From: Flagellimonas lutimaris
GTDB taxonomy: Bacteria; Bacteroidota; Bacteroidia; Flavobacteriales; Flavobacteriaceae
DNA: 55,061 bases
Direction of reading: 5' to 3'
Assembly: GCF_003581615.1 (NCBI RefSeq)
Contig: NZ_QXFH01000023.1
Coordinates: 1-55,061, forward strand
This document shows, in pieces, positions 18,841 through 26,890 of the stretch. The notes below the pieces were generated by a model that saw only the letters and a list, made by a program, of their open reading frames with translations, did not search any database and was not told where the DNA came from. Each line of letters opens with the position of its first letter. Position 1 is the first letter of the stretch. The position numbers and the translations under genes were made by a program.

Positions 18841-20966
18841 AAAAAAATCAAAGACTTATTTTTTTAGGACTGTCCCTTTTAATTTTAGTCCTTATTGGAC
18901 GCATAGTAACCGGAAGCTTTAATTTTCTTTTACATGACTTTTGGTTTACATCTGGATTCCTACTATTAATTCTTCTATCACTTGTTGATCAGCCCCACTT
19001 TTCAAAAGATTCCAATGTATTCATCAATGCTGTTACAGCAGGAATTTCATTGTTGCTTGTCAACGAAGAGAATAGAAATTGGGTTTTTTGGGCCTTCCTT
19101 GTGCTCACAATATACCTAACCATAAGTAGCTATACCTTAATGCTTTTGAGAAGCAGACCATTATCGAAAGAAAGCAAATCAATTAGGCTCTTTTCAAAAC
19201 TAAATAGAGAAGTAGGAAGACCTCAAACCCTGTTTTCTGCCTTCTTTCTTTGGGGGGTGTTAATTCAATTTTCCACAGGCAGTAACGGCTTTAATGCGCT
19301 TCTTTTATACTGGGTTATATTTATGATTATTAACCTTCCAGGGGTGGCAGGTGCAATAAATGCTTTGTTTGAAAGCAAATCTGAAATCGGTTCGAAAAAT
19401 GCAATAGGAACAATTTTTGGGGTCCAATCTAAGAATACATTTTTGGTTAAACTTTTTTCTGAAAGGGAAGAATCTTTAAAACTCTTTGATTTTGTAGAAT
19501 TTGTTTATTCCATAGATGAAAAGAATATTATTAGAAAGGGTATTGTCCTAGATTCTTATTTATTGAATGAGGAGCAATGGATAAAAGTTTTAACTGGACA
19601 AGAAATCAGTAAAATTTTTGGTAATAAGGCTGTTTTTAAGAATCATGAAAGCGATATTATTTATAAGATAACCGAGATACCTCAGAATGATTATCTGGAA
19701 AAGTTTGTGGGAATCATTACCGAAAACTCTGCAATTTCACGAATTAAATTCATATACAATTCTAAAGCTCAAATTCAAGAAGGTCAGTTGCTTGTCGTAA
19801 ATGTTGGAAAATCCAAGGAGAAGGTTTATTACCAAATTGTTGAAGGGATTACCCGCATTGAGCAGTTAGAAAATAAAAATGAAACTGGTTTTATCATTGG
19901 TGAAGCAATTCAATTGGGAGTTTGGGTTCATGATAAAGTGAGGTTTGAACAGTATGGTTGGGTTCCTGATATTAACTCGCCTGTATACGTTGTTTCAGAA
20001 ATAAATGAGGTTAATTGTGAAGACCATGAATTAAAAATAGGTAGTATTCCTAATACAAATTTCCCAGTCATTATTGATAAAAACATTGCTCTAACGCATC
20101 ATACGGCTGTTTTAGGTGTTACAGGGACCGGTAAATCAGTGTTTGCTAGAAATCTTATTCGAGAATATCTAAAAGATGAAACAATCAAAGTAATTTGTAT
20201 TGATTTTACAGGTGAGTACCAAGGCAAGTTTCAAGACCTAAATCCAGCTAAAATTGTTTCTGATGAAGATGATGCCAAGCTTTATCAAACATTTGAATGG
20301 GTTTCAAATGAATTGGAAAAGTTTGGAAACCAGCAAGACAAGGCTAAACTAAAGCAGGCAGATGACTTTATAAAGAAGACTTTAAGTGAAGCATTATCCG
20401 ATTTTCTTAAGGATGATAATAAAAAAATAAGCATTTTTGAATTGCCAGATGTTTCAAATACCGCCAGTATATTAGAATATACAAGACAATTTTTTAAAGC
20501 ACTTTTTTCAATAGCAAAGGCTGAAAAGTGCTTTAATCATAAAGTTTGTATTGTTTTAGAAGAGGCACACACAGTTATACCAGAATGGAACTTTGTAGGC
20601 ATTGCGGATAAATCTTCTCAATCACTCTTAAATAGTATTGCTCAAATAGCGTTGCAGGGCAGGAAATATGATGTTGGTCTTTTAGTAATTGCACAAAGAA
20701 CTGCGAATGTTTCTAAAACTGTTTTGACTCAATGTAATACAATTATTGCATTTCAAGAATTTGACAAAACAAGTAGTGAGTTTCTTTCTAACTATTTTGG
20801 ACAAGGTATCGCTGCTATGTTGCCCAACTTAAAGTTTAGGCAGGCAATTGCAGCGGGCAAAGCTCTTAAGTCAAATGTACCTATGATATTCGAAGTTCCG
20901 TTACTGGAAGAGCCAGATGCTAACAATAATGTGGATCAAGATGCAGATGAGCCGCAAGAAGAATAA
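18837..20966 (+). CDS. Membrane-anchored HerA/VirB4-type ATPase (DUF87)
   Basis: 709 aa. Residues ~5-175 carry four or five membrane helices (LIFLGLSLLILVLIGRIV, LLLILLSLV, WVFWAFLVLTIYLTIS, LLLYWVIFMIINLPGV). The motor domain starts near 410, with Walker A GVTGTGKSVFARNL (~430) and Walker B VCIVLEEAHTVIP (~575). GRKYDVGLLVIAQRTANVSK and an LSNYFGQG stretch follow, typical of HerA hexameric DNA translocases. HerA usually works with NurA or another nuclease; here the partner is probably the upstream DUF2779 exonuclease, coupled by an ATGA overlap. A membrane anchor is unusual for HerA and would place the machine at the point of phage DNA entry. Confidence 0.85.
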   Translation: MKKNQRLIFLGLSLLILVLIGRIVTGSFNFLLHDFWFTSGFLLLILLSLVDQPHFSKDSNVFINAVTAGISLLLVNEENRNWVFWAFLVLTIYLTISSYTLMLLRSRPLSKESKSIRLFSKLNREVGRPQTLFSAFFLWGVLIQFSTGSNGFNALLLYWVIFMIINLPGVAGAINALFESKSEIGSKNAIGTIFGVQSKNTFLVKLFSEREESLKLFDFVEFVYSIDEKNIIRKGIVLDSYLLNEEQWIKVLTGQEISKIFGNKAVFKNHESDIIYKITEIPQNDYLEKFVGIITENSAISRIKFIYNSKAQIQEGQLLVVNVGKSKEKVYYQIVEGITRIEQLENKNETGFIIGEAIQLGVWVHDKVRFEQYGWVPDINSPVYVVSEINEVNCEDHELKIGSIPNTNFPVIIDKNIALTHHTAVLGVTGTGKSVFARNLIREYLKDETIKVICIDFTGEYQGKFQDLNPAKIVSDEDDAKLYQTFEWVSNELEKFGNQQDKAKLKQADDFIKKTLSEALSDFLKDDNKKISIFELPDVSNTASILEYTRQFFKALFSIAKAEKCFNHKVCIVLEEAHTVIPEWNFVGIADKSSQSLLNSIAQIALQGRKYDVGLLVIAQRTANVSKTVLTQCNTIIAFQEFDKTSSEFLSNYFGQGIAAMLPNLKFRQAIAAGKALKSNVPMIFEVPLLEEPDANNNVDQDADEPQEE

Positions 20967-20991
20967 TCTCGCGTAAGATTGATATGGGTTA

Positions 20992-21138
20992 TTAAATTTC
21001 CAATCTCTCTTGATATTCATCCATCACATGCGTTGGTAGCCCTTTAATATAAATCTCGGTAGTTGAGAGTTTGGAGTGACCAAGCATTTTACTCAACGCA
21101 TTAATAGGCACATCATTTAAGATAAGATTGGTTGCCAT
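20992..21138 (-). pseudogene. Truncated tyrosine-recombinase remnant (C-terminal 48 codons)
   Basis: The ATG at 21138 gives a 48-residue frame ending at TAA (20994-20992). It reads VPINALSKMLGHSKLSTTEIY, the end of an integrase catalytic domain with the nucleophile Tyr. The catalytic HxxR part is missing, and a TAA just upstream closes the frame. Its relation to the intact integrase (SKMLGHTKLSTTQIY) shows it is a different, second integrase. It lies just past the defence operon and suggests an older insertion scar at this boundary. Confidence 0.8.
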
Positions 21139-21209
21139 GGATTAAGGACATTCTTACCGAAAAGAACACCTAACAATAGGTATGACGAGGGTATTCATTT
21201 GTGTATAGG

Positions 21210-21653
21210 TTATTTGAAAATTCTTTTTCTTAAATTGGCATCGATCAAATGTGGCTTTTTCAATGTATGCCAACGATTAATTTCATCTTGGTTAAGCGGC
21301 TCTATAGATATTAGCTTAAATCTTTCCGGGACTTCCCCATTATCATTCACAATTTGTTTTCTTGTATTGATTTTTAAGAGCTCCAGCTTTACACTTACTA
21401 TATCGTTTTTTAATACCTGTTTAGGAAATAAGTCTTGATATGTATTCAAATTTAAAGCATGGGCAATACGGGAAATCATTCTAGTATTAGGCTTGGCTCG
21501 ATTTTTAAGATTTTCAATGTTTCCAATATAACCTTCCGATACCCCTAATCTATGTGATAACTGAACTTGATCTATATTTGATTTGATTCTGGCAATTCGG
21601 ATATTCTCCTTTATCCAAAAGTCAAATTCAGGTATAATCAGCTCCAATTGCAT
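21210..21653 (-). CDS. XRE-family helix-turn-helix regulator
   Basis: 147 aa. Residues ~12-70 are an HTH_3/XRE domain: NIRIARIKSNIDQVQLSHRL, then GVSEGYIGNIENLKNRA and ISRIAHALNL. The C-terminal part (LLKINTRKQIV, FKLISIEPLNQDEINRWH) is helical with no known domain. It is divergent from the folded element at 21800, and a perfect dyad lies in its promoter, so it probably autoregulates. Likely the control protein of the defence island, though not of the operon's own promoter 13 kb away unless it acts at a second site. Confidence 0.85.
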   Translation of the reverse strand: MQLELIIPEFDFWIKENIRIARIKSNIDQVQLSHRLGVSEGYIGNIENLKNRAKPNTRMISRIAHALNLNTYQDLFPKQVLKNDIVSVKLELLKINTRKQIVNDNGEVPERFKLISIEPLNQDEINRWHTLKKPHLIDANLRKRIFK

Positions 21654-21693
21654 ATTTTTAAGTTATTCGCTAAGGAATGAATAGCAATAATTG

Positions 21694-21721
21694 TTATCAC
21701 ATACTTTGGGGTAAGTGATAA
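21694..21721. promoter_or_regulatory. XRE operator-like dyad
   Basis: TTATCAC (21694-21700) and GTGATAA (21715-21721) form a perfect 7-bp inverted repeat with a 14-nt spacer, 41 bp before the XRE start. It lies between the XRE gene and the folded element and overlaps the 12-mer shared with 5346-5357. A likely binding site for the XRE protein. Confidence 0.5.
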
Positions 21722-21799
21722 TTTTTATATATTGCCATCAGAATATTTATTTTTGCGATTCTTCTGAATTAAAATATTAGAAGCAATTGCTTAGAGTCT

Positions 21800-21935
21800 C
21801 GCTCTTGAAAACTGGTAATTTTTGCTACGAGACGATAAGTAAGTTTGCTCACGACCCGGGCGTGGGCTCTCTTATCGTAGCGAGGTATACCAGTACCACA
21901 AGAGCGGTAAGTTGAGTTCCGCGCCCAACTTTTTC
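21800..21935 (+). ncRNA. Candidate structured non-coding RNA (or complex hairpin element)
   Basis: Nested perfect stems: CGCTCTTG (21800-21807) with CAAGAGCG (21899-21906); ACTGGTA (21811-21817) with TACCAGT (21888-21894). GCTACG + ATAAG (21824-21839, 5-nt bulge) pairs with CTTATCGTAGC (21871-21881), and GCTCACG (21847-21853) with CGTGGGC (21861-21867). A last stem AAGTTG/CAACTT (21909-21914, 21926-21931) runs into a T tract, like a terminator. A TAnnTTTG -7 box (TATTTTTG, 21748-21755) sits ~50 nt before it. No coding frame explains this. It matches no RNA family I recognise. It could also be a MITE or recombination hairpin. Confidence 0.5.
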
Positions 21936-22087
21936 TAAGCGTTTGTTTTTTTTATTTCTTTTTCGATGTGTCGCTAACCTTTTTAGGTTATGGGAAACAT
22001 TTGGCAACTTTTTTCTGTAGGTTTCACACCGTGTTTTTGTTCCATTTTTGGGGCCTGTCACTCGGTGTTCGACATCCTCTTTAAGAA

Positions 22088-22133
22088 AAAGCCCAAGAAT
22101 CCCGTATAAGCAAGCACTATAGTTGTGGGCTTT
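22088..22133. repeat. Inverted repeat in the pre-SusC gap
   Basis: AAAGCCCA (22088-22095) pairs with TGGGCTTT (22126-22133), a perfect 8-bp stem over a 30-nt loop. It lies in the 440-bp stretch (21936-22372) that otherwise shows no gene or promoter I can support beyond a short TAACCT-TTTT-AGGTTA hairpin near 21976. Confidence 0.4.
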
Positions 22134-22353
22134 ACGCTACTTAATTTTCGGTTTACGTTACTACTTCAGACCCATAACTGACACAAACATTTATCGGGCA
22201 ACCGGCCCAATCACGAATTCATAGTCTTGTTCCATTAGGAATCCCATTTCCAAGAGCACTCAATCCTTGGACAGGATGGCCTATGCCCGAACCTAAACGC
22301 CCTAAGGTAAGTTACGACTTTGTTGGGACTTCGGGGGCAGTGCAAACAAAAAA

Positions 22354-22383
22354 CCTCCGGACAGGGTAGCAATTGTCCAGAGG
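22354..22383 (+). promoter_or_regulatory. SusC leader hairpin
   Basis: CCTCCGGACA (22354-22363) pairs with TGTCCAGAGG (22374-22383) with one mismatch over a 10-nt loop, ending ~46 nt before the SusC ATG. It could attenuate or fold the 5' leader. There is no T tract directly after it, so it is not a simple terminator. Confidence 0.4.
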
Positions 22384-22429
22384 CACGATTCAATTAACAC
22401 TAACGGTTAACATCAAACGACTTAAAATT

Positions 22430-25400
22430 ATGAAGAAACTATTGATAAATGCGAACAGATTTTCCCTGTTCCTAACGATTAATATGCTGTTGGCCCTGTG
22501 GCCATCACAAACTTTGGAGGCTGCCATGGCCCCACCTCCCCAAGCTACTGTCACCGGTACGGTAACCGACCCTAACGGAAATCCCTTGGCTGGGTTAAGT
22601 GTTCAGGTGGTGGGTACTCAACGGGGCACTATCACCGATCTCGATGGCTTCTTTACCCTTCAAGCCAATCCTGACGATACCTTGTACTTTTCAATCATTG
22701 GCTTCAAGCCTTTGACAATTACTATTAAGGGTAGGGACGTATTGAATGTCCAAATGGAAGAAGATGTCACCCAATTGGGGGAAGTAGTCCTCAATGCGGG
22801 TTATTATACGGTTTCCGAACGGGAGCGTACGGGAAGCATCGAAAAGGTGTCCGCCGCGGACATCGAGAAACAGCCAGTTTCCAACCCCTTGGCCGCCCTA
22901 CAAGGTAGGGTCTCCGGGGCATCCGTTGTCCAGACCTCGGGGCTTCCCGGTACCAATTTCAGCATCCAGATACGAGGACAGAACAGTATCCGAAGCGGGG
23001 GCAATGAACCCTTGTACGTGATAGATGGTGTTCCCTTTTCCTCATCAAGTCTTGGGGAACAACAGGCATCAATACCCATACCCGGGCGAGGAGTGAGCCC
23101 TTTGAACAATATCAACCCCAATGATATCGAGAGTATCGAAATCCTAAAGGATGCGGATGCCACGGCAATATATGGGTCTCGTGGTGCCAATGGAGTGGTA
23201 TTGATCACCACAAAAAAAGGTCGGGTAGGTGATACCCAAGTTAAGTTCAATGTTTCCACAGGTATGGGGTCGGTGTCCAATTATCTAAATCTATTATCAA
23301 CAGACGAGTACCTGGAAATGCGCAGGGAGGCCTATGCCAATGATGGCATCGAACCGATTCCTTCCAATGCCTATGATGTGAACGGAACGTGGAATCAAGA
23401 TAGAAATACGGACTGGCAAAGGGAACTGTTCGGAAATACCTCGTATATGACCAATGTTCAAGGGTCGGTTTCTGGAGGTTCGGAGCAAACACAGTTTTTG
23501 CTCAATGGCAGTTATTTTGGCCAAACTGACGTCTTTCCCGGGGATTTTGGGAACACCAAGGTTTCTGGGCTGGCCAATTTGAACCATCGCTCGGAGAACG
23601 GCCGATTATCCTTAAACCTATCGACCAATTTCATTTCCGAAGAAAATGATCTGCCCAATGGCAATTCATTGGTTGTGGAGGCCTTGTTGCTGCCTCCCAA
23701 TGCCCCGTCGCTCTATGATGAAAATGGGGAGCTGAACTGGGAGGACTCCACTTGGAACAACCCCCTCAGGCATTTGGAAAGCGAATACCGTTCGACAGCC
23801 ACGACACTGATCACCAATGCGGGTTTGAGCTATCGGATAATGGATGGATTGGATTTCAGGACGAACCTGGGATATACCGAGAACCACCTATCGGAACTAC
23901 GGACTGTTCCGTCCACTATTTACAATCCAGCTTTTGGTGTCGGGAGCGAGTTTTCGCTGGCCATACACAATTCTGGAAAGAGATCTTCGTGGATTATGGA
24001 ACCACAATTGCAATGGAAGCACCAATTCGGAAGTTTGAGACTGGATATATTGACGGGTCTTTCCTTCCAAGAGCAAAGGAGTTCACGCATTTCGCAGCGA
24101 GCCACAGGTTTTAGTTCCAACAGTTTGATTGAAAGTTTGTCAGCGGCCTCTGACGTTTCCATTTTGGCGGACGTAGAACAACAGTATCGCTACCATGCGG
24201 TCTTTGGCCGTCTGAATTTGAACTTCAAGGACCGTTATTTGCTGAATCTCACTGGTCGAAGGGATGGTTCCAGTCGATTTGGCCCAGAGAAGCGCTTCGC
24301 CAATTTTGGTGCCATAGGGGCAGCTTGGCTTTTCTCTGAGGAAGAACTATTTAAGAATGGTCAGTCCTTTTTGAGTTTTGGAAAACTCAGGGGCAGTTAT
24401 GGAACTTCAGGAAACGACCAGATAGGGGACTACCAATATCTGGACACCTATTCCTTTGGTGGTACCCAATACCAAAATAACCCCGTGCTGTTACCAACAC
24501 GATTGTTCAATCCCAATTTCAGTTGGGAGAGCAATAAAAAATTGGAATTTGGATTGGAGCTGGGTTTTTGGAACGATCGTATTCTATTAAGTGGGAATTA
24601 CTACCGCAACCGTTCCTCCAATCAGCTGGTGGGCATCCCACTTCCCGGCACCACTGGTTTTTCTTCCATTAACGGGAATTTGAATGCCACAGTGGAGAAC
24701 AAGGGACTTGAATTTGAGTGGCAATCGGTCAATATTAAAGGAAGGAATTTTCGTTGGACAACCTCCTTTAATCTGACCATCCCCAAAAACAGGCTCGTAT
24801 CCTTTCCGAACCTGGAAGGTTCCACCTTCGCCAACAGCTTGGTCATAGGGGAACCACTCAATATCCTCAAGCTGTACCGCAACCTTGGCGTGAACCCTGA
24901 AACGGGTATCCACGAATTTGAAGACTTCAACGGGGATGGGGCCATTACATCCAATGACGACCGTGAGGTCATTCGCAACCTCGACCCAGAGTATTATGGT
25001 GGGCTCAACAACAGTATCATGGCCGGGAAGTTCACCTTCGATGTACTGTTCCAGTTCAGCAAACAATTGGGCTGGAACTACTGGAGGGATGCCAGTATCC
25101 CGGGGAGCAGGAACAACCAACCAAGTGAAGTGTCGAACCGTTGGCAGCAAGTCGGGGATGTTACCGATGTCCAACGGTTTTCCATTGGCCAGTCCATTAA
25201 TCCTTTGATCGGCCACTTCAATTACCAACAGAGCGATGGAGCAGTTTCGGATGCATCCTTTATCCGATTGAAAACCCTTTCGATTTCCTATGAAGTATCC
25301 AATGTAAAGCAAAAAGGTTTTGGTTGTCAGGTGTTTCTAAGGGGCCAGAACCTGTGGACATGGACGGATTATTTAGGACTTGACCCAGAGACGAGGAGCA

Positions 25401-25456
25401 ATCAAACAGTACCTCCTTTAAGGATGGTAAGTATTGGAACACAACTAACCTTTTAA
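22430..25456 (+). CDS. SusC/RagA-family TonB-dependent outer membrane receptor
   Basis: 1008 aa from the ATG at 22430 (MKKLLINANRF), which gives a normal signal peptide; the earlier in-frame ATG at 22373 lies inside the leader hairpin. A carboxypeptidase-regulatory-like beta sandwich follows (TVTGTVTDPNGNPLAGLSVQVVG). Then the plug domain (LAALQGRVSGASVVQTSG, PLYVIDGVPF, ESIEILKDADATAIYGSRGA, GVVLITTKKG) and a 22-strand barrel ending in the aromatic residue of SIGTQLTF. SusC barrels take up large ligands with their SusD lid, powered by TonB-ExbBD. Followed 11 nt later by SusD and then by a secreted protease, so the ligand may be a peptide or protein. Confidence 0.92.
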   Translation: MKKLLINANRFSLFLTINMLLALWPSQTLEAAMAPPPQATVTGTVTDPNGNPLAGLSVQVVGTQRGTITDLDGFFTLQANPDDTLYFSIIGFKPLTITIKGRDVLNVQMEEDVTQLGEVVLNAGYYTVSERERTGSIEKVSAADIEKQPVSNPLAALQGRVSGASVVQTSGLPGTNFSIQIRGQNSIRSGGNEPLYVIDGVPFSSSSLGEQQASIPIPGRGVSPLNNINPNDIESIEILKDADATAIYGSRGANGVVLITTKKGRVGDTQVKFNVSTGMGSVSNYLNLLSTDEYLEMRREAYANDGIEPIPSNAYDVNGTWNQDRNTDWQRELFGNTSYMTNVQGSVSGGSEQTQFLLNGSYFGQTDVFPGDFGNTKVSGLANLNHRSENGRLSLNLSTNFISEENDLPNGNSLVVEALLLPPNAPSLYDENGELNWEDSTWNNPLRHLESEYRSTATTLITNAGLSYRIMDGLDFRTNLGYTENHLSELRTVPSTIYNPAFGVGSEFSLAIHNSGKRSSWIMEPQLQWKHQFGSLRLDILTGLSFQEQRSSRISQRATGFSSNSLIESLSAASDVSILADVEQQYRYHAVFGRLNLNFKDRYLLNLTGRRDGSSRFGPEKRFANFGAIGAAWLFSEEELFKNGQSFLSFGKLRGSYGTSGNDQIGDYQYLDTYSFGGTQYQNNPVLLPTRLFNPNFSWESNKKLEFGLELGFWNDRILLSGNYYRNRSSNQLVGIPLPGTTGFSSINGNLNATVENKGLEFEWQSVNIKGRNFRWTTSFNLTIPKNRLVSFPNLEGSTFANSLVIGEPLNILKLYRNLGVNPETGIHEFEDFNGDGAITSNDDREVIRNLDPEYYGGLNNSIMAGKFTFDVLFQFSKQLGWNYWRDASIPGSRNNQPSEVSNRWQQVGDVTDVQRFSIGQSINPLIGHFNYQQSDGAVSDASFIRLKTLSISYEVSNVKQKGFGCQVFLRGQNLWTWTDYLGLDPETRSNQTVPPLRMVSIGTQLTF

Positions 25457-25467
25457 TCAAAAAAAAA

Positions 25468-26868
25468 ATGAAAACACTAAATATTTATTTTCGCAAAGTA
25501 TTACAAGTAGGGTACTTGACCTTGGCCCTGTCATTCTTTGCCCTCGGTTCCTGTGAGGATTTTGTGGATGTTGACTTGCCCAAGGACCAAATAACAGGGG
25601 ACATTGTTTTCCAAGACCCTGCTACCATTGAAGCGGCCCTAGGTCGTATCTATAGCCAATTGCGCGAAAACGCTTTTTCAACGGGGCGTAGTTCCGGTAT
25701 CACCTATCTTATGGGACATTATGCCGATGAACTTAGCTTGAATGCCATTGACCTTCCCAATGTACAGGTTTATGCCAACAACAATGTTTTACCCTCTGAC
25801 AATACGGTCAAAGGGTATTGGGATACAGGGTATTCCATGATTTATGAGGCCAATAGGATCATAGAGGGGGTAGAGACATCCAAGGCGCTTTCCACGGAAG
25901 AAAAATCTAAATTGATGGGAGAAGCTAAGTTCTTGAGAGCTTTTGCTCACTTCTACCTGATGCATCTTTTTGGTCCTGTTCCCTATATCAGCAGTACCGA
26001 TTACAGGGTAAATTCCGAAGTAGCTCGAATGGAAGTGGAATTGGTATACCAAAAATTAATCGAAGACCTTACATCTGCGAAGGATTCCCTCCCCGCATTG
26101 TTCGGTATTCCTGAGAAAGCAAGGGCAAGCCATTGGGCGGCTTCCGCGCTATTGGCCCGGGTGTTCCTGTATCAAGGGGATTTTGAAAGCGCCTTGACCG
26201 AAGCGGAATACGTTATCAATAAAAGCGGATATCTCCTGGAACCGGATTTGGACAGCGTGTTCCTGATCGAGAGTACGGAAACCCTTTGGCATCTGGATAC
26301 GGAGCTTGAGGGCACCAATACCTATGAGGGATTCACGTTCAGGGTGGATGTCCCCAACCCTGATACGATATTGTCCGAGACATTGATCAATGGTTTCGAA
26401 GCCGGGGATGCCCGATTTTCCTCTTGGATAAATGGAGTGGAGGACGAGGGGGCAACCTGGTATTTTCCGTTCAAGTACAAACAGGCTTCCAATACCGAAC
26501 AGACCTTGGAAAGATCGGTCATGTTGCGTCTTGCGGAAACCTACCTGATAGCGGCAGAGGCAGCCACCCAGACCGGCAATACAACCCAAGGCCTGATGTA
26601 TCTGAACGCTATCCGGGAAAGGGCCGGCCTTGCTCCCTTGGGAGCTTCAAATCCCAATATACTACTGGAGGCCATCTGGAAGGAACGGCAACATGAACTT
26701 TTCACGGAAATGGGCCACAGATTTTTTGATTTGAAACGGACGGGAAGGGCGACCCAGGTACTACAGCCCATCAAACCGGATTGGCAGGCTACCGATGTCT
26801 TGCTGCCGTTGCCCGAATCCGAACTCTTGGCCAACCCGGAGCTGGAACCCCAGAATGATGGCTATTGA
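25468..26868 (+). CDS. SusD/RagB-family nutrient-binding lipoprotein
   Basis: 466 aa. The lipobox is at residues 26-29 (ALGSC, Cys29), placing it in the outer membrane as a lipoprotein. TPR-like helices follow: IYEANRIIEGVETSKALS, KAKFLRAFAHFYLMHLFGPVPY-like, ARASHWAASALLARVFLYQGDF. The C-terminal end is conserved: RLAETYLIAAEAATQTGN, ERQHELFTEMGHRFFDLKRTG, LLPLPESELLANPEL. It closes over the SusC barrel and binds the substrate. It ends two bases before a possible start (26870) of the next gene. Confidence 0.92.
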   Translation: MKTLNIYFRKVLQVGYLTLALSFFALGSCEDFVDVDLPKDQITGDIVFQDPATIEAALGRIYSQLRENAFSTGRSSGITYLMGHYADELSLNAIDLPNVQVYANNNVLPSDNTVKGYWDTGYSMIYEANRIIEGVETSKALSTEEKSKLMGEAKFLRAFAHFYLMHLFGPVPYISSTDYRVNSEVARMEVELVYQKLIEDLTSAKDSLPALFGIPEKARASHWAASALLARVFLYQGDFESALTEAEYVINKSGYLLEPDLDSVFLIESTETLWHLDTELEGTNTYEGFTFRVDVPNPDTILSETLINGFEAGDARFSSWINGVEDEGATWYFPFKYKQASNTEQTLERSVMLRLAETYLIAAEAATQTGNTTQGLMYLNAIRERAGLAPLGASNPNILLEAIWKERQHELFTEMGHRFFDLKRTGRATQVLQPIKPDWQATDVLLPLPESELLANPELEPQNDGY

Positions 26869-26890
26869 TATGCATATAAAATATTGGCCT

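Noticed and set aside
21923..21929. GCCCAAC, matching the integron attC R'' consensus (RYYYAAC)
   Set aside because: No matching GTTRRRY partner at a usable distance, and no integron integrase gene.
21849..22061. 70-codon minus-strand open frame over the folded element
   Set aside because: Composition is Lys/Arg-Thr repeats, it crosses the stems and T tract and has no domain; the stem structure explains the region better.
22141..22330. Possible transposase or coding remnant before SusC
   Set aside because: All frames have stops, and no family motif can be read.
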